Assembly (NCBI GenBank): GCA_023014365.1
Contig: JAEBUN010000024.1
Span: 496,001 to 560,000 of the forward strand
DNA: 64,000 nucleotides
Source: Lepiota brunneoincarnata
Lineage: Eukaryota; Basidiomycota; Agaricomycetes; Agaricales; Agaricaceae
Direction: 5' to 3'
This document shows, in pieces, positions 21,908 through 34,600 of the stretch. Position 1 is the stretch's first letter, and every line of letters starts with the position of its first letter. The notes below the pieces were generated by a model that was not told the origin of the DNA, did no database searches, and worked only from the letters and a program-made list of their open reading frames with translations. A program made the position numbers and the translations under genes.

Positions 21908-24374
21908 ATGTCCCCCTCCGCCCGTCGCCCGACGCGCACACAGTCCCGGAGACTACTCTCCTCTCTCTCCATTCTCTTCCTCGCCGTCATCGCCCTCCTC
22001 TGTCTCTGTCCTTCCCGCTGTCCGCGCCGAGGAAACCCACCCCGAATACTGGAACTGTCATTGGTATTGGTGTGTTATTCATCCTTCTCCGATTCCCCTT
22101 GCAATGAGCTGATTCGCGTTTCTGCAGATCTTGGTACAACGTATGCGTATTTTCCGACTTACGTTGCAAAGAATTTGACTGATTATGTTTGCCACGCTGG
22201 CCCACAGTTACTCTTGTGTTGGGTACGTGTTCCTCGTTTCATTTATTTTCCCACCTACCAACCATCCTTTTGAATAGTGTCCAACGTGGTGGTCGTGTAG
22301 AAATCATTGCCAACGACCAAGGTCATCGTATTACACCGTCATGGGTCAGTTTCACGGACGAGGAGCGACTGTGAGTTTGATCCTATCTTCCTCTGCATAT
22401 ACTTAGCATCACACAGTGTCGGTGACTCTGCCAAAAACGCCTTCCATTCTAATCCCACGAATACCGTCTTCGACGCCAAACGTCTCATTGGGCGTAAAAT
22501 GGACGATCCCGAGCTTAAGCGTGACATCAAGCACTGGCCCTTCAAGGTTACCGAAAAGAACGGCAAACCTGCTGTTATCGTTAAGCACAAGGGCGAGGAC
22601 CGCTCCTTCACTCCCGAAGAAATTAGCGCCATGATCCTCGGTAAAATGAAAGAGACTGCTGAGGCTTACCTCGGCCATAAAGTCACTCATGCTGTTGTCA
22701 CTGTTCCTGCCTGTGAGTTAATCTTTCCATTGAACTTCACGTTGGTCTCATTGACACCCTCGTAGACTTTAACGATGCTCAGCGCCAAGCTACTAAGGAC
22801 GCCGGCACCATTGCCGGTCTTACTGTCCTCCGCATTATCAACGAACCCACCGCTGCAGCTATTGCCTATGGTCTCAACAAGAAGGGCGGCGAATCGCAAA
22901 TCATCGTCTATGATCTCGGTGGTGGTACTTTCGATGTATCCTTACTCTCCATCGACGATGGTGTCTTTGAGGTTCTGGCTACCGCCGGCGATACCCATCT
23001 TGGTGGTGAAGATTTCGACAACCGAGTCATTGACTATCTAGTCAAGCAGTACAAGAAGAAGACCGGTACTGAGGTCAACAAGAATTTGCGGGCCCTTGGC
23101 AAGCTCAAGCGCGAAGTCGAGAAGGCCAAACGAACACTCTCTAGTCAACAGTCTACGCGCATCGAAATCGAGAGCTTCGAGGATGGGAATGATTTCTCCG
23201 AGACGCTCACCCGTGCCAAATTCGAGGAACTCAATATGGACCTCTTCCGCAAGACCATGAAGCCCGTCGAGCAGGTGTTGAAGGATGCCAACGTCAAGAA
23301 AGAAGACATCGATGAGGTATGTAGCTATGTAGCTACCACGTGCAGGCCGCCATTCATCTTTGATTCAGGTCGTCCTTGTTGGTGGCTCGACTCGTATCCC
23401 CAAGGTCCAACAGCTTCTCAAGGAGTTTTTCAACGGCAGGGAGCCTTCGAAAGGAATCAACCCCGATGAGGCTGTCGCCTTATGGCGCCGCTGTCCAGGG
23501 TGGTATTCTCTCTGGCGCCGAAGGGACTGCTGACGTTGTCCTCGTCGACGTCAACCCCCTTACGCTTGGTATCGAGACTACTGGCGGTGTCTTCACGAAA
23601 CTCATCCCCCGCAACACCGTTATCCCCACTAAGAAGAGCCAAATATTCTCCACCGCCGCCGACAACCAACCCACCGTTCTTATCCAGGTCTTTGAGGGCG
23701 AACGCTCCCTTACCAAGGACAACAACCTTCTTGGCAAGTTCGAGCTTACCGGTATCCCTCCTGCCCCTCGTGGTGTTCCTCAGATTGAGGTCACTTTTGA
23801 GATTGATGCCAATGGTATTATGAAGGTCTCGGCGGCCGACAAGGGAACGTGAGTGACCTCAAATTATGTTCTCTAATCTATGTCTTACACTCTTGTTATA
23901 GTGGCAAGTCTGAGGCGATTACCATCAAGAATGAGAAGGGCCGCCTCTCACAAGAGGAAATTGATCGCTATGGTAGCTGAGGCTGAGAAATTTGCTGCTG
24001 AGGATGAGGCTCAGCGCAAGCGAATCGAAGCTCTCAACTCGCTCTCATCCTTTGTCTACGGCCTCAAGAACCAGCTTGGTGACCAGGAAGGGCCTCGGCG
24101 GCAAGATTTCTGATGAGGACAAGAAGACAATCCTAGACGCTGTCAAGGATGCCACTGACTGGATTGATGAGAACGGTTCTAGCGCCAGTGTCGAAGATCT
24201 TGAGGAGAAGCTGGCTGGTGAGTTCTCAGTACTTGATTGCATGCTACAAGGTTCTGACTATCCTTTGCAGAGGTGCAAGGGATTGTCAACCCCATCACTA
24301 CCAAGCTCTACTCTGGTGGTGCCAGCTCTTCCGATGACGATGACACCTCTGGCCATGACCATGATGAACTGTAA
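21908..24374 (+). CDS. KAR2: ER chaperone BiP/Kar2, Hsp70 family (five apparent 1-nt insertions)
   Basis: ATP-driven Hsp70 of the ER lumen, needed for translocation, folding and UPR sensing. Eight exons are recognisable. The N-terminal signal peptide has hydrophobic core [14 protein letters not shown]. The nucleotide-binding domain holds GIDLGTTYSCVG (spread over micro-exons 22128-22140 and 22208-22222), [38 protein letters not shown] and [10 protein letters not shown]. The substrate-binding domain holds [13 protein letters not shown] and [10 protein letters not shown], followed by a helical lid. The C-terminus HDEL is the ER-retention signal. The frame breaks at about 22015, 22050, 23480, 23969 and 24092, each repaired by dropping one base, while every conserved residue is otherwise intact. 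BiP is essential, so these are more likely consensus errors than decay. Confidence 0.92.
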
Positions 24375-24565
24375 CCTTATTGTTTGATTAAACGCGCGGT
24401 GCTTCGCGGATACGAGGCCTGCAGGCATCTGAGGAAGGATGTCCAGAAGACTACGGAGCTGAGTACAGTAGCGGAGTAGCAGTAATTATTAACTTGACGT
24501 CGTTTTATTAAATACCCGAACATTATTTACAGTTTTCAATTCGCTCTGAATGCACCTGAGATTAC

Positions 24566-26713
24566 TTAGAGGGTATACACAAAATCTGGATGTTGATCTC
24601 CCAACTCCATCCACGCCTGTAAACCACCATCTGATTGTTTAGTATTGTTCAAGTATGGTGCGAGTAGTTCGGCGCGGCGCTGCCGCTTCTGACGATTCTT
24701 GCGGTGAAGAACGGCTGCATTCATGAGAGCCAGAACAACAGCGAGCACGGAGCTAAAAATAAATCAGTACGGCTTGCGATGACATTCAATAGGTACTTAC
24801 AAAGTAAGATCCATGATGGTCGTCTTTGTGAACCTCGGGCCTTCTTTGGTGGGGAAACGCCATGTGCTCAGAATACCGCCCTTTGAGAACAAGATTAGGC
24901 CGATCCACTTCACGTCCCATCACGAATATACCCACAGAATTGGTAGCAATGAAACCCAAGGCGATACTTGTCGCACGGCGAAAGTAAGGCTCCGAATTGT
25001 TGGCCATCCACGCAGAGAGGATAGGAGCGACAGCATAAGCACCCGGTACGGTCAGGTAAAGCGAGCCGTAGGCCGCGAATTTGTTGGTAGTCCCTGAGGC
25101 CAAACGAAAAGACCCGAGTCAGTGATCGCCCGATCCGGTATGTAATGTGCGAGTGGAAGACACGCCAAAATGAAACTTACTAAGGAACAATGCGAACCCT
25201 GCCACTGCGAGACAGGAAATAACCGCGGCTGGGATCGCACGGGTCTCGTACTTATCGGAGAGGTATGCTGAAATGAGGGTCACTGATGTCCCGGTGAACC
25301 GAAATAACCCATGTCAACATTGCTGTCCGTGCCTGTATGGCAAGTAGTATTCGGGGACCCACCGAAAAACCCAGCAACGAAAGGCCCCACACTCAATAAC
25401 TGCGACTTGACAGGGCTGAACCCTAGCTGATTAACAATAGAAGGCAAGAAGAGCGCTAGACCATAAAGCGTAGTCCCGACCATGAAGAAAATGACAAAGA
25501 CGATGATAACATGTATCGATGTGATGGACCGGAGAATCTCGCGGACGGAGAAGCGGTCGGCGGGTGGGATAGATGGTCGATCATATTCGAGGCGGGCCAT
25601 GATAAGGTCTTTTTCCTCTTCGGTTAGAAATTTGGAGTCGCGTGGAGTGGAGGGGACGAGGAAGAAACCGGCGATGCCCATAAGGACCGAGAAGAGGCCC
25701 TCCTGGTGGATGTATTAGTTGGAAAGGGAATCGACAGCTTGAAAGGGCCTTACGAGGATGAATATCCATGCCCAACCTGGTTTTCCACCTATACCATCCA
25801 TGTTCTGGATTGCGGCTGCCAATAAGCCGGAAAATGCACCAGATAACTTTCATCAAAGTGTGAGTGGGTTGTCGTGTGATGCGAGGATACAACATACCGA
25901 GGCAGCGGAGAAAAAGAGTGCAATACTGCACATTTGGATATACGACATTCGATAAAGCACTTCCCGGTCATTCGATCTACACTCACCGCATTGATAAATC
26001 TCTCCGGGTATAAAACCCAGATAAATATAGTACGATCCCGGGAAACATAGGTCCCTCGATAAGTCCCAGAATAGCCCTTACCGTAACTAGGCCTGCATAT
26101 GACGATACCATGCCTGATTGTAGGGGAACATGATGCTTCTGCGTGGCAAGCTAAAGAGCTACATACCTTGCAGAGTGACGACGATGCCCCATGCTGTCAG
26201 TATCGTGGGCATGAGGAGGCGGGGTCCAATCCATCGGAGGAGTAAATTGGATGGTAGCTCTGCAGCGATATAGGGTCTGAGGAAGGTCAGTTAAACGCCC
26301 GTCGTGGAGCAAACATATCGCATACACGTAAAGCACAGTGATACAGACTTGATATTGGTGGTCTGTCAAGCCCAGTCCTCGCTGCAAACCGGCAACACGC
26401 GCATTGCCTAAGCCAGTCAGGGTTGTGTATTGTGATCAAGGGCAGGATAGCGTCTTCACCGATGTTTGCACGATCCTGTGTCCGGGAAGTCAATATTTTC
26501 TACGCATATACAGTTGTCACTCGAGGCGAGAATTACCAGGAAAGACAGGAGGTAGAACATTGTCATGACGGGGACGATTGAGTAGTCCAGTTTGCGTACG
26601 GCTCTTCTCTCGGCATCACTAACGAGCCTCTGCTTCGGACCATGTCTGTCAGACAGAGACTCCTCGTTCGTATGAGAGGACTGCGAAACAGCATCCCTTG
26701 AGAGCTCAGTCAT
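24566..26713 (-). CDS. MFS transporter, Dal5/anion:cation symporter family
   Basis: Twelve-helix plasma-membrane carrier of the fungal Dal5 (allantoate/nicotinate/vitamin) type; substrate not predictable. Start at 26713 (MTELSRDAVS), acidic/polar cytosolic head, then RRAVRKLDYSIVPVM leading into helix 1 and DRANIGNARVAGLQ, a hallmark after helix 1. GLTDHQYQVCITVLYV and ELPSNLLLR follow, then IEGP-type and GIVLYLSGFY-type segments and GIGGKPGWAWIFILEG with FFLVPSTP before the central loop. The second half holds VGTTLYGLALFLPSIV and ANNSEPYFRRA. It ends HPDFVYTL. About ten short introns are present; not all borders were fixed. It closely resembles its divergent neighbour at 28287. Confidence 0.87.
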
Positions 26714-28202
26714 GCTGGCGATCTTGAGACGGCTGATGACAAGAAGAGAAGCGGTCTCTGCCGGCCAAACTCATCAAGCAGACTCGGCGACCCATGGAAC
26801 AACAATTTTACGTGACTCTTTGTGGCGAGCGTAAAAATAGCAGCAGGCCCGTGGCCTTGTAAGCAGCAAAGCTTAGTCCAGCTCGTGGTGCACATGTGGC
26901 AAGAGCAAGATCCCTATCCCTTGCGCGCTGATCTGGTGGTACTTGGAGGGATGAAGCATCTTTTGTAGACGGCGGAGAGCGGATTTCTGCAACACACGAC
27001 CTGTAATATTGTGAGAATTATTACTTCCAAGCTTAGCAGTCCTCCCACACACACTGCTGAAGCGTTGCCGTTCAGGAGTTGCTCCGCCTTTTTCGTACCG
27101 AAGCGATTACTGACAGCACATAGGATTCTGAAACTGAGAACCTTGATCCTCGCACGTCAGCAGAGGCACAAGATGGAAGCCGATTTCTTCTACTTGCATG
27201 AGAGAACCGTGGGCACGAGGCAGAAGGAGAAATATGTAGTGTGGTCGCAGAGCTCCAATCAGCGCCTGAAGGTCATACGTGCGCTGTCATCCGACCATAT
27301 GATGTCGTATAAACCTTGCTGGGCGCTAAGTGGTGAATATGGAACTAGTGGGGGTGCCCAAAATAAAGGAGAGCCACCTCCTGAAGCCTGGGAAAGTTAT
27401 CCACGATCCGAGCCCGATTCCAACCCCTTATGTCCCCTCCGCTTACTGTTCGCATCGTGAGCCTTATACCGAGTGCCTTAAGAGTCTCAGCGAGCGTCTC
27501 TCCATCACAGCAAGCAAGGTATGTACGTGTGATACTTTGCACAGGTGACATATGCTCTGATTTACTGAGTCGCTTCCATTTGACTAACAGCTCGCTTGTG
27601 TTGCCCCCTTGGCAATAAATGAGTGATTAATAGTCGGGTCGTACATTCAAGGAGATCAGATATATATAAATATTGTCCCTGGCCCTGTGTAGTTGGTGGC
27701 GCACTCACGAGACTTGTCGGGCAGCAGTGGACAGCTTCGGACTTTGGCGCTGGCCACCACAAAGCAAATTAACCATTCTTTAGCCTCACTAGCCCATCGT
27801 CTTTATGTTGTCTCATTATTCTTGCTACACTTGGGTTTGGTCCCTTGCCGGCTGGCTTACAAACTCATTTGCCTCTGGATCCTTGTGGGTCTACCACTGA
27901 CCAGCACCGGGTACCCGATCACTGGTAAGTTTGATTGCTCCGAATCGGCCAATGCGATCTTGAAAATCCGTTTCTCCAGATTACCCCCCGTTTTGTATAT
28001 GTCTGCCATCATTTGGTTATGGAGTGTCAACTTCCAAGACTCGTTTTGTTACATCCACACCCTCGCCGTCATTCAGTCTACTGATGCAACGACAGTGGAC
28101 TTGCCTTGATAATACATTCCTACCACACGGAACCTTGTGGGTCTGCTCTTTATGGACTTGCCAATCTGACTTGGCTTCTTTCAAGAAAAATAAGAATTTT
28201 GG

Positions 28203-28212
28203 TATATAAATA
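28203..28212 (+). promoter_or_regulatory. TATA box of the plus-strand MFS gene
   Basis: TATATAAATA lies about 75-84 bases before the ATG at 28287 and is followed by a C/CT-rich leader, the usual layout of strong fungal promoters. Confidence 0.5.
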
Positions 28213-28248
28213 CTACCTCAAAAGAAACCCACCCAGCACACTCGTTGG

Positions 28249-28262
28249 CCCCCCCCCCCCCC
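28249..28262 (+). repeat. 14-base C homopolymer in the leader of the MFS gene
   Basis: An uninterrupted run of 14 C is followed by a CT-rich tract, between the TATA box and the start codon. Its length is likely unstable in sequencing and in populations. Confidence 0.9.
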
Positions 28263-28286
28263 TCTCCCTCCTTTCTCCCGATCACG

Positions 28287-30397
28287 ATGGCAAAAGACGA
28301 AGTGTCCTCCTCTGCCTCCTCTGCAAGCTCCCTGAAGGATGTCAAGATCAGTCAAGAGCTCAACAGGCGGGCATTGAAGAAACTGGATTACAACATCTTG
28401 CCCGTGATGACAGTCTTCTTCTTCTTGTCCTTCTTGGTAAGTAACGTTAGCGCAAGATATTCACTCGAAGCTGACCAAACACTTTAGGATCGTGCCAATA
28501 TCGGTAAGTTTAAAAACGGGATTGGCTTCAATATCGGCTTAACAACTCTTGCCAATGGACACCAGGAAACGCACGAGTTGCTGGCCTCGAAAAGGATCTC
28601 GGTCTTACAGACCACCAATATAAAATTTGCGTCACGATTCTTTACGTCCCGTACATTCTGTCAGAGATTCCGTCCAACCTGGTCCTCCGTGCTATCGGCC
28701 CGCGCTGGGTCTTACCCACTATTCTCTCGTTCTGGGGGATAATCACTTGCCTCCAAGGTACGAGACCTGTTGACGTTGGTAATGAGACGAGAGTGCTCAC
28801 CGCCCCCCACAGGTTTGGTCACCTCTTTCAGTGGATTGCTCGCTGCACGCTTCTTCCTGGGTATGCTCGAGGGTCCTATGTTACCCGGCATTGTTCTCTA
28901 CCTCTCTGGCTTTTACACTCGTCAAGAACTGGGGTTGAGGTTTGTTACCTTACGATGCAAGAAACTGAGCGCGCTAATAGTGCCACAGAATCGCTACCTT
29001 TTTCACAGCAACATCGGTAAGCAGGGTTCGGATGTGGTCACATTCATTTGTTCAATATATAATCGTAGCTCGCTGGTGCTTTCTCTGGCCTCTTGGCTGC
29101 CGCCATCTCAAAGATGGATGGTATCGGGGGTAAACCCGGCTGGTCGTGGATTTTTATCTTGGTGGGTTCCTGCTTTCGCCCTCCTCGAGCTATCTAAATG
29201 GTCGATAGGAGGGTCTTCTGACTTTTATCGTTGGGTTTTCTGGCTTCTTCCTCATCCCCTCAACGCCTGCAGAAGCCAAGTTCCTGACCCCCGAGGAAAA
29301 AGAGTACGCGGTTCTCATGTATCCGACGCCCCAACACAGCTAACCACCATCAACAGAGCTGTCATCGCCCGTCTTGAGAAGGACCGCCCTGTTGCTTTGA
29401 CTGGTGGCCACTTCCACGGCAAAGAAGTCCTCCGCGCGGTCCTCTCCCCACATGTGCTCATTTTGATCATCGTTTCTTTCTTCAATGGTACCACTGTCTA
29501 CGGTTTGGCGATCTTCATGCCAACCATTGTTAGTTCGTTGGGTTTCTCGCCTATCAGGTCGCAACTTCTCGCGGTCGGTCCTTTTGCGGCCGGTTTCTTC
29601 GGTATGCATCATGTGGTATTCTCGGCCTGGCAATGTTTCTCAATGGCAAATTTTTATCAGTCACCCTCTTCGCTTCCTGGATGTCTGACAAGTTCAAGAC
29701 ACGCTCAATCCCCATTGCATGCAGTGGCATTTTGTCGGCTATCGGCTATATCATTTATCTGAGTCAGTGATAGCGTTTGGAAAACCATGTGGACGATTAT
29801 TTGATTGACTCTTTCTCTGTGATACAGGCACAAATCAAACTTACACGCTCTATGGTTCTCTCTTCCTTACGTTGTCTGGTGTCTTCTCTATTCCTCCCGT
29901 CTCTTCCGCGTGGGTATCAAACAACTCGGAGCCTCACTATCGTCGCGCCACCAGTATTGGTTTGGCAGCTGTCGCTACCAACTGTGTAAGTCCAGTCAGC
30001 CCAAACCATAGCGGAGGCCAACGCTCTGACCCGTGTCCAGGGAGGCATCCTTAGCACTTGGACTTTCCCAAGTAGCGAAGCACCCAGGTTTACCCGCACC
30101 ATCATCATGAACCTTATCTTGTACGTGTTTACCTCGAGTCGTTCATTAATGAATTCTCATATGTGGAACCAACTCAGTGTCTTGTTAATCGCTGTCCTTT
30201 CCGCCACCAACGGTCTTTTGCTCCATTGGAGGAACAAGGAGAAGCAGGATCCCGTGAAACGCGAGAGGATGCTTGCCCCTTATACGGAGGGAATTAAAGC
30301 AGACTATGAGTCTGGCTATGAGCGTGACCAGGAGGCCAACAGGAGGGCTTGGATTGATCTTGGTGACAAGCACCCCGACTTCAAGTACGCCACCTAA
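28287..30397 (+). CDS. MFS transporter, Dal5/anion:cation symporter family
   Basis: Second Dal5-type carrier, intact in all frames examined. Start MAKDEVSSSASSASSLKD, then RRALKKLDYNILPVM and DRANIGNARVAGLEKDLG. The N-half holds SEIPSNLVLRAIGPRW, RFFLGMLEGPMLPG and IVLYLSGFYTRQELGLR, then a short exon ATFFTATS. GIGGKPGWSWIFIL and FFLIPSTPAEAKFLTPEEKE end the first half. After the loop come FFNGTTVYGLAIFMPTIV, FASWMSDKFKTRSIPIAC, WVSNNSEPHYRRATSIGL and GGILSTWTFP. The tail HPDFKYAT parallels HPDFVYTL of the other copy. The head-to-head arrangement suggests an inverted duplication, but the proteins have diverged clearly, so it is not recent. Substrate unknown. Confidence 0.9.
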
Positions 30398-31673
30398 AAA
30401 CGACGCTGGGCTGGGCCTTTAACTTTTCTTTTGTTCAAATTCCCATCTTAATCTCATAATGACTAAATTACTCGTCACTTATGTATTTATAGAATAATAC
30501 ATTGTGTAAACGCTAAAGACTCAATGTCATAGATTCTCTTTTTTTTTCTTCTTTTTCCGCATTACCGTCAACCGGCGCCCCAGTGCCCGCCAAGTACCAC
30601 CGCGCCACCACTTACCCCACTCTGTACCCCAGTTTTGTCTCACCTATCTCGATGAGGAATAAATTCGAGTGATAATCATCTACTCAGGCCCCATCGAGAC
30701 CCGAGCGATATGTTTTCTGTATGTACATGGCAGCTCGCTCGCATGTCAAGTAGGTTAAAAAGCAGCGAAGACTGCTCATCCCTGATGGTCACGGAGCACC
30801 ATTGGCTTGTCAGTCGGACCTCATTAACCATTACTGAAACAATGGGGGGTTCGCCTGCATAGTTTAAGAGATTCAATCACTGGTGTTTGCGGGGGAATTG
30901 CAGATTGCCAGAACGGGCTCAGGGTACTCTGATGGTCAAGAGCTCTACGAATCAACCCCCCGACAGAAGCGAGCCTGAGCAGATTGACAAAAAGATCCGT
31001 TTCCACTGGCGAACGCAGAAATTTGAAAAAAGATATGTATGCTGAGTTATGTTATCGCGCCCTAGCCATCCGATGCTTTGGCTACCCGACACAAGATTAT
31101 ATCGCAGAACAAAAGCGAGAGCAGAGGGCCACCACCATTCTGCGGTGACTCTTTCAAACATGCAAACGCTTGGCATGAGCTCTGGAAGGGAAAACTCGAT
31201 CCTGATATTAAGCGGTAGGGTTGGCATCCATGCTACCAAAGGAGCACGCAGAATGTATCGAAGAAAAAATAAAAGGTGTTTCCTGTGGGTATCACAATAC
31301 GGGGTAGTCAACTGAAGCGCCGGAGATCATTAATTTATTTATGGCAGACAGGCACGATCAGTGCTCTTACTCCTTCCAGAGCCTTTAGGCTTTCTGCCTT
31401 TCAGCGCATCGTACGTCACTGGCAAAGGTGATGTGCCACAGGGGCGAGGCAGCCAAGCACGGAGCAACATACCTGGACCCAGCTTGTGGCGTTTTACAAT
31501 ATTACAGCCCGCATGGGTCGTCGACTCCATGATGGTTACTATTTTCCAGTGGTGCACGATGGAAGGATAAGGGGATAGTGATTATAGATTTATCAGAAAC
31601 ATATTTTACATACGGGCTATACATATTTACTACAGTCTATCTATGTTCACAATCATTGACTACAGGAAAACGC
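30398..31673. other. Intergenic, 1.3 kb, convergent gene ends
   Basis: It holds the 3' flanks of the MFS transporter and the NRPS-like gene. A T-rich tract (30539-30556) follows the transporter. No gene or RNA was recognised. Confidence 0.45.
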
Positions 31674-34600
31674 TTAGACCCAAGAAATGTACTTGCTCAT
31701 CAACTCATGGGTAATGGTACCATAACCAATAGCCTCCGACGCTTCCCGTGCCTTGTCCGTTCCAAGCTGCACGCGCGAGTCTGACGAAGAATACTCAGAG
31801 TAGAACTGTAGCAGGGCAGCAGCGGGAATCTCTCCTCCTTCCCTGTTGGCCTTCTCCACAGCTGCAAGCCATTCCTTTGTGTCGACCGCCTCAATCTTGT
31901 TGCTTGAAGCCTCAATGAACAAGGAGGCGATGGTGCTCCAGGGCGTACTCGTAGGATTCTCGAGGTGGTAATATTGCAGGATCTCCTTGTTCTGGAGCGA
32001 AAACTCGAGAACGGCCTTGCCAGAATAGTCTGCGGGGAGCCAGCGGGTATCCTAACGCGAGTATCGTTAACAAGACACGCGGGAGACAGGAAACACGGTC
32101 TGACATACCGGCAACTTGCTAGGCACCTTGCCCAGGATCTTGCTCGACCTGAAGATCGTCGGCATGTACTCAGTCGGCGCCCAGTATCCATCGATCGAAG
32201 ATCCAGCGATCTGACCAGAGCGAATAACGGTGACAGGCACTCCGGAAACTTTGGCAGCTTTGTCGAGAACGCGCTCAGACACGAACTTGGCCTCACCGTA
32301 CCCTCGGGCACCGATAAGACCAGGGTCATCGAGAGGCTCTTCGGGAACGGGGGTGTCAGGACTATGCCTCGAAACGGCACCGATAGAAGAAATGAACACA
32401 ACACGCGGAGGAGTCGGCAGAGTTGAAGCAAGTGAGAGGTCGACGAGGTGACGAACGCCAGCGATGTGCACCCTTTCGAAACGCTCGACGCCCCAGTTGA
32501 AGTTTAATTCCCAGGCGGTGTGGACGATATGAGTCAAATTGTCGCGCAGCTGTTGGTCACGTCAATTAATGGCCTAGAACAGCGGAGGTGCTACACACCT
32601 CATCGTACTTCTCGGTGGACAAGCCCAAATCGGGTTTAGACAAGTCAACCTGGACGAATGCCACCCTGTAAGAATCTAGAAGATTCACAGGCAAAGCTCT
32701 GTCTTGGAACAACTTCCGATGCCTCTGGATCGCAACATCTGAAGCCCCACGGTGGAAGCAATAGACCCTCTCAACATCATCCCTCTCCAGCAAGTATCGC
32801 AAGGTGTGAACACCCAGACTTCCTGTGCTACCGGTAAGAGCAAAAGTCTTCTTCTCAGGCTCTGGGGCCAGTAGAAGCCTCGCGGACTGGAAGGTTGGCA
32901 CTCCAACGTTCGACGCAGGCTTGAATACGAGCGGCTAATGCAGAAGGGATCATCAAGGTTGACTGTCTCGCCCTTGGATCGGGCGATAAGATAGGCAGAA
33001 AGGCGGGATATAGTGGGGTGAGCATAGGCGGTGTTGTGTGCCAGCTCCTCTCCTTCAACGAATTTGGAAAAGAGGGGCTTAACCTCCGTACGGATTTGGA
33101 CGGCGTGAAGAGAGTCCAAACCTAAGAAGCAAGCACTCAATACAAACATCATCGGGTGGCACCAAGGAACGCATTACCATTTTCAAAGAAGTCATCGTTG
33201 TCTCCCAGGGGCCTCTTCGCAACCCTCAAGACGACTTCCTTGATGTACTTGGTGATGTCTTCCGGAGTATTGACGTCCTTGACGACCTCACCACCGGCCT
33301 CTGCCTCCAGCGCATCGTACGCGGCATTGACTTCATCAACATACAAGCCCAAAGTATCTTTTGTCTTGATTGATCCCTTGTCGGATTGAACGAACGGCTT
33401 CTTCTGAACATCGGCAACAATGACCATTTGTCGGATGATACGAGAGTGGTTCGGGACAATAGTATTCACATGTTCAACTGTTGACCAGATAGCATCGACG
33501 AATTCCTCAGCAGGCAGGGACTGAACCGAGGGTTCGGGGCGGATGAGAACACCATTGAGCGGCCTTCCGGCTCCGAAGACAACGACACCGTTGATAAGAG
33601 GATCATCCATCAACAGGAGCTCTGTATGTCGGTTTAGCAGGCTACTTCGCATAACGGGTGTGGACTTACCAATTTGCCTGTTATCGGTCTTTTCGCCATT
33701 GCTCAAGACAGTCTGGGATAATAGGGTGTAAAAAGCGTTGGAAAAGACCGGATTAGATACTTACGACGCTATCCTTGCGACCACAGTGCCTGTACAGACC
33801 TGCGAAACCATCAACCAATGAGCGGAGAGAGCATTTCAAATCACGCACCTTTGATAGTTGGATGGGGTTCCCACAGATCACTGGTAGCATAACCAGGAGG
33901 ATCCTGGTGATTGAACACGGCAGGCATTGCGACCTTTCCGGGCTAAAACATACCTGGATTAACCATATACGTCAAGGAGAAGTAGAAGCGGAGTAGCCTT
34001 ACGCAAACAATGAGTTCACTGAGCTTGTTATCGAATGGAACCCAGTGGAAAACATATTGATGGTCAGAGAAGCGTACATAGGACGCATCAGAAACTCTGC
34101 TCTCGGGAGGCCCTGGGAAGTCGGTGACAGTAATCATACTGACTTCGGTCCTTTTGAAAACAAGATTCCCGTTGGTTCAGTGTGGTATCCCGGATCAAAC
34201 TAAAGATACTCACGTTCCGAAGAGACAAACCAGGGGAGCGCCCAATTCAATTAGTTGCTTGCCTGCTTGCTTATCCAGAGGAGCGCCGCCGTAGAAGATG
34301 CGACGCGTGGTCTTGAGCACCTCATACTCAGAAGGTGGTTCACGAAGACAGTCCTCGAGGAGTATGGGGGCGAGGAAACACACTGCACCAGGGAGGCGCT
34401 TCAGGTGACGAAGCAATGAAGTACTCGTCAATGGAAGCTTAGTATTAATAAAGGTTGGGATGTGGCCAGCGGCGATGGGCCAGCGAGTAAAGCAGTACAA
34501 TCCGATACCCTGGAGGATGTTACCCTGAGACTTGGCAAGAACTGGTACCAACTACGAAACCTACGTGGAACAAGGGCAGAGGAGCGTATGCCGGAGCGCC

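Larger units (their letters stand above)
26714..28286. other. Shared upstream region of two divergent MFS genes
   Basis: This 1.57 kb lies between the start codons of two related transporters. It holds unrelated short open frames only. A TATATATAAATA stretch at about 27660 and a TATA box at 28203 are seen. Nothing else was recognised. Confidence 0.45.

Noticed and set aside
27011..27460. 149-residue open frame between the MFS genes
   Set aside because: Composition is unlike a folded protein, no family is recognisable and it lies in the promoter region of the transporters.
24566..30397. Recent inverted duplication of the two MFS genes
   Set aside because: They share family motifs and tail pattern, but the peptides differ at many positions and introns are not obviously shared, so the copies are old.
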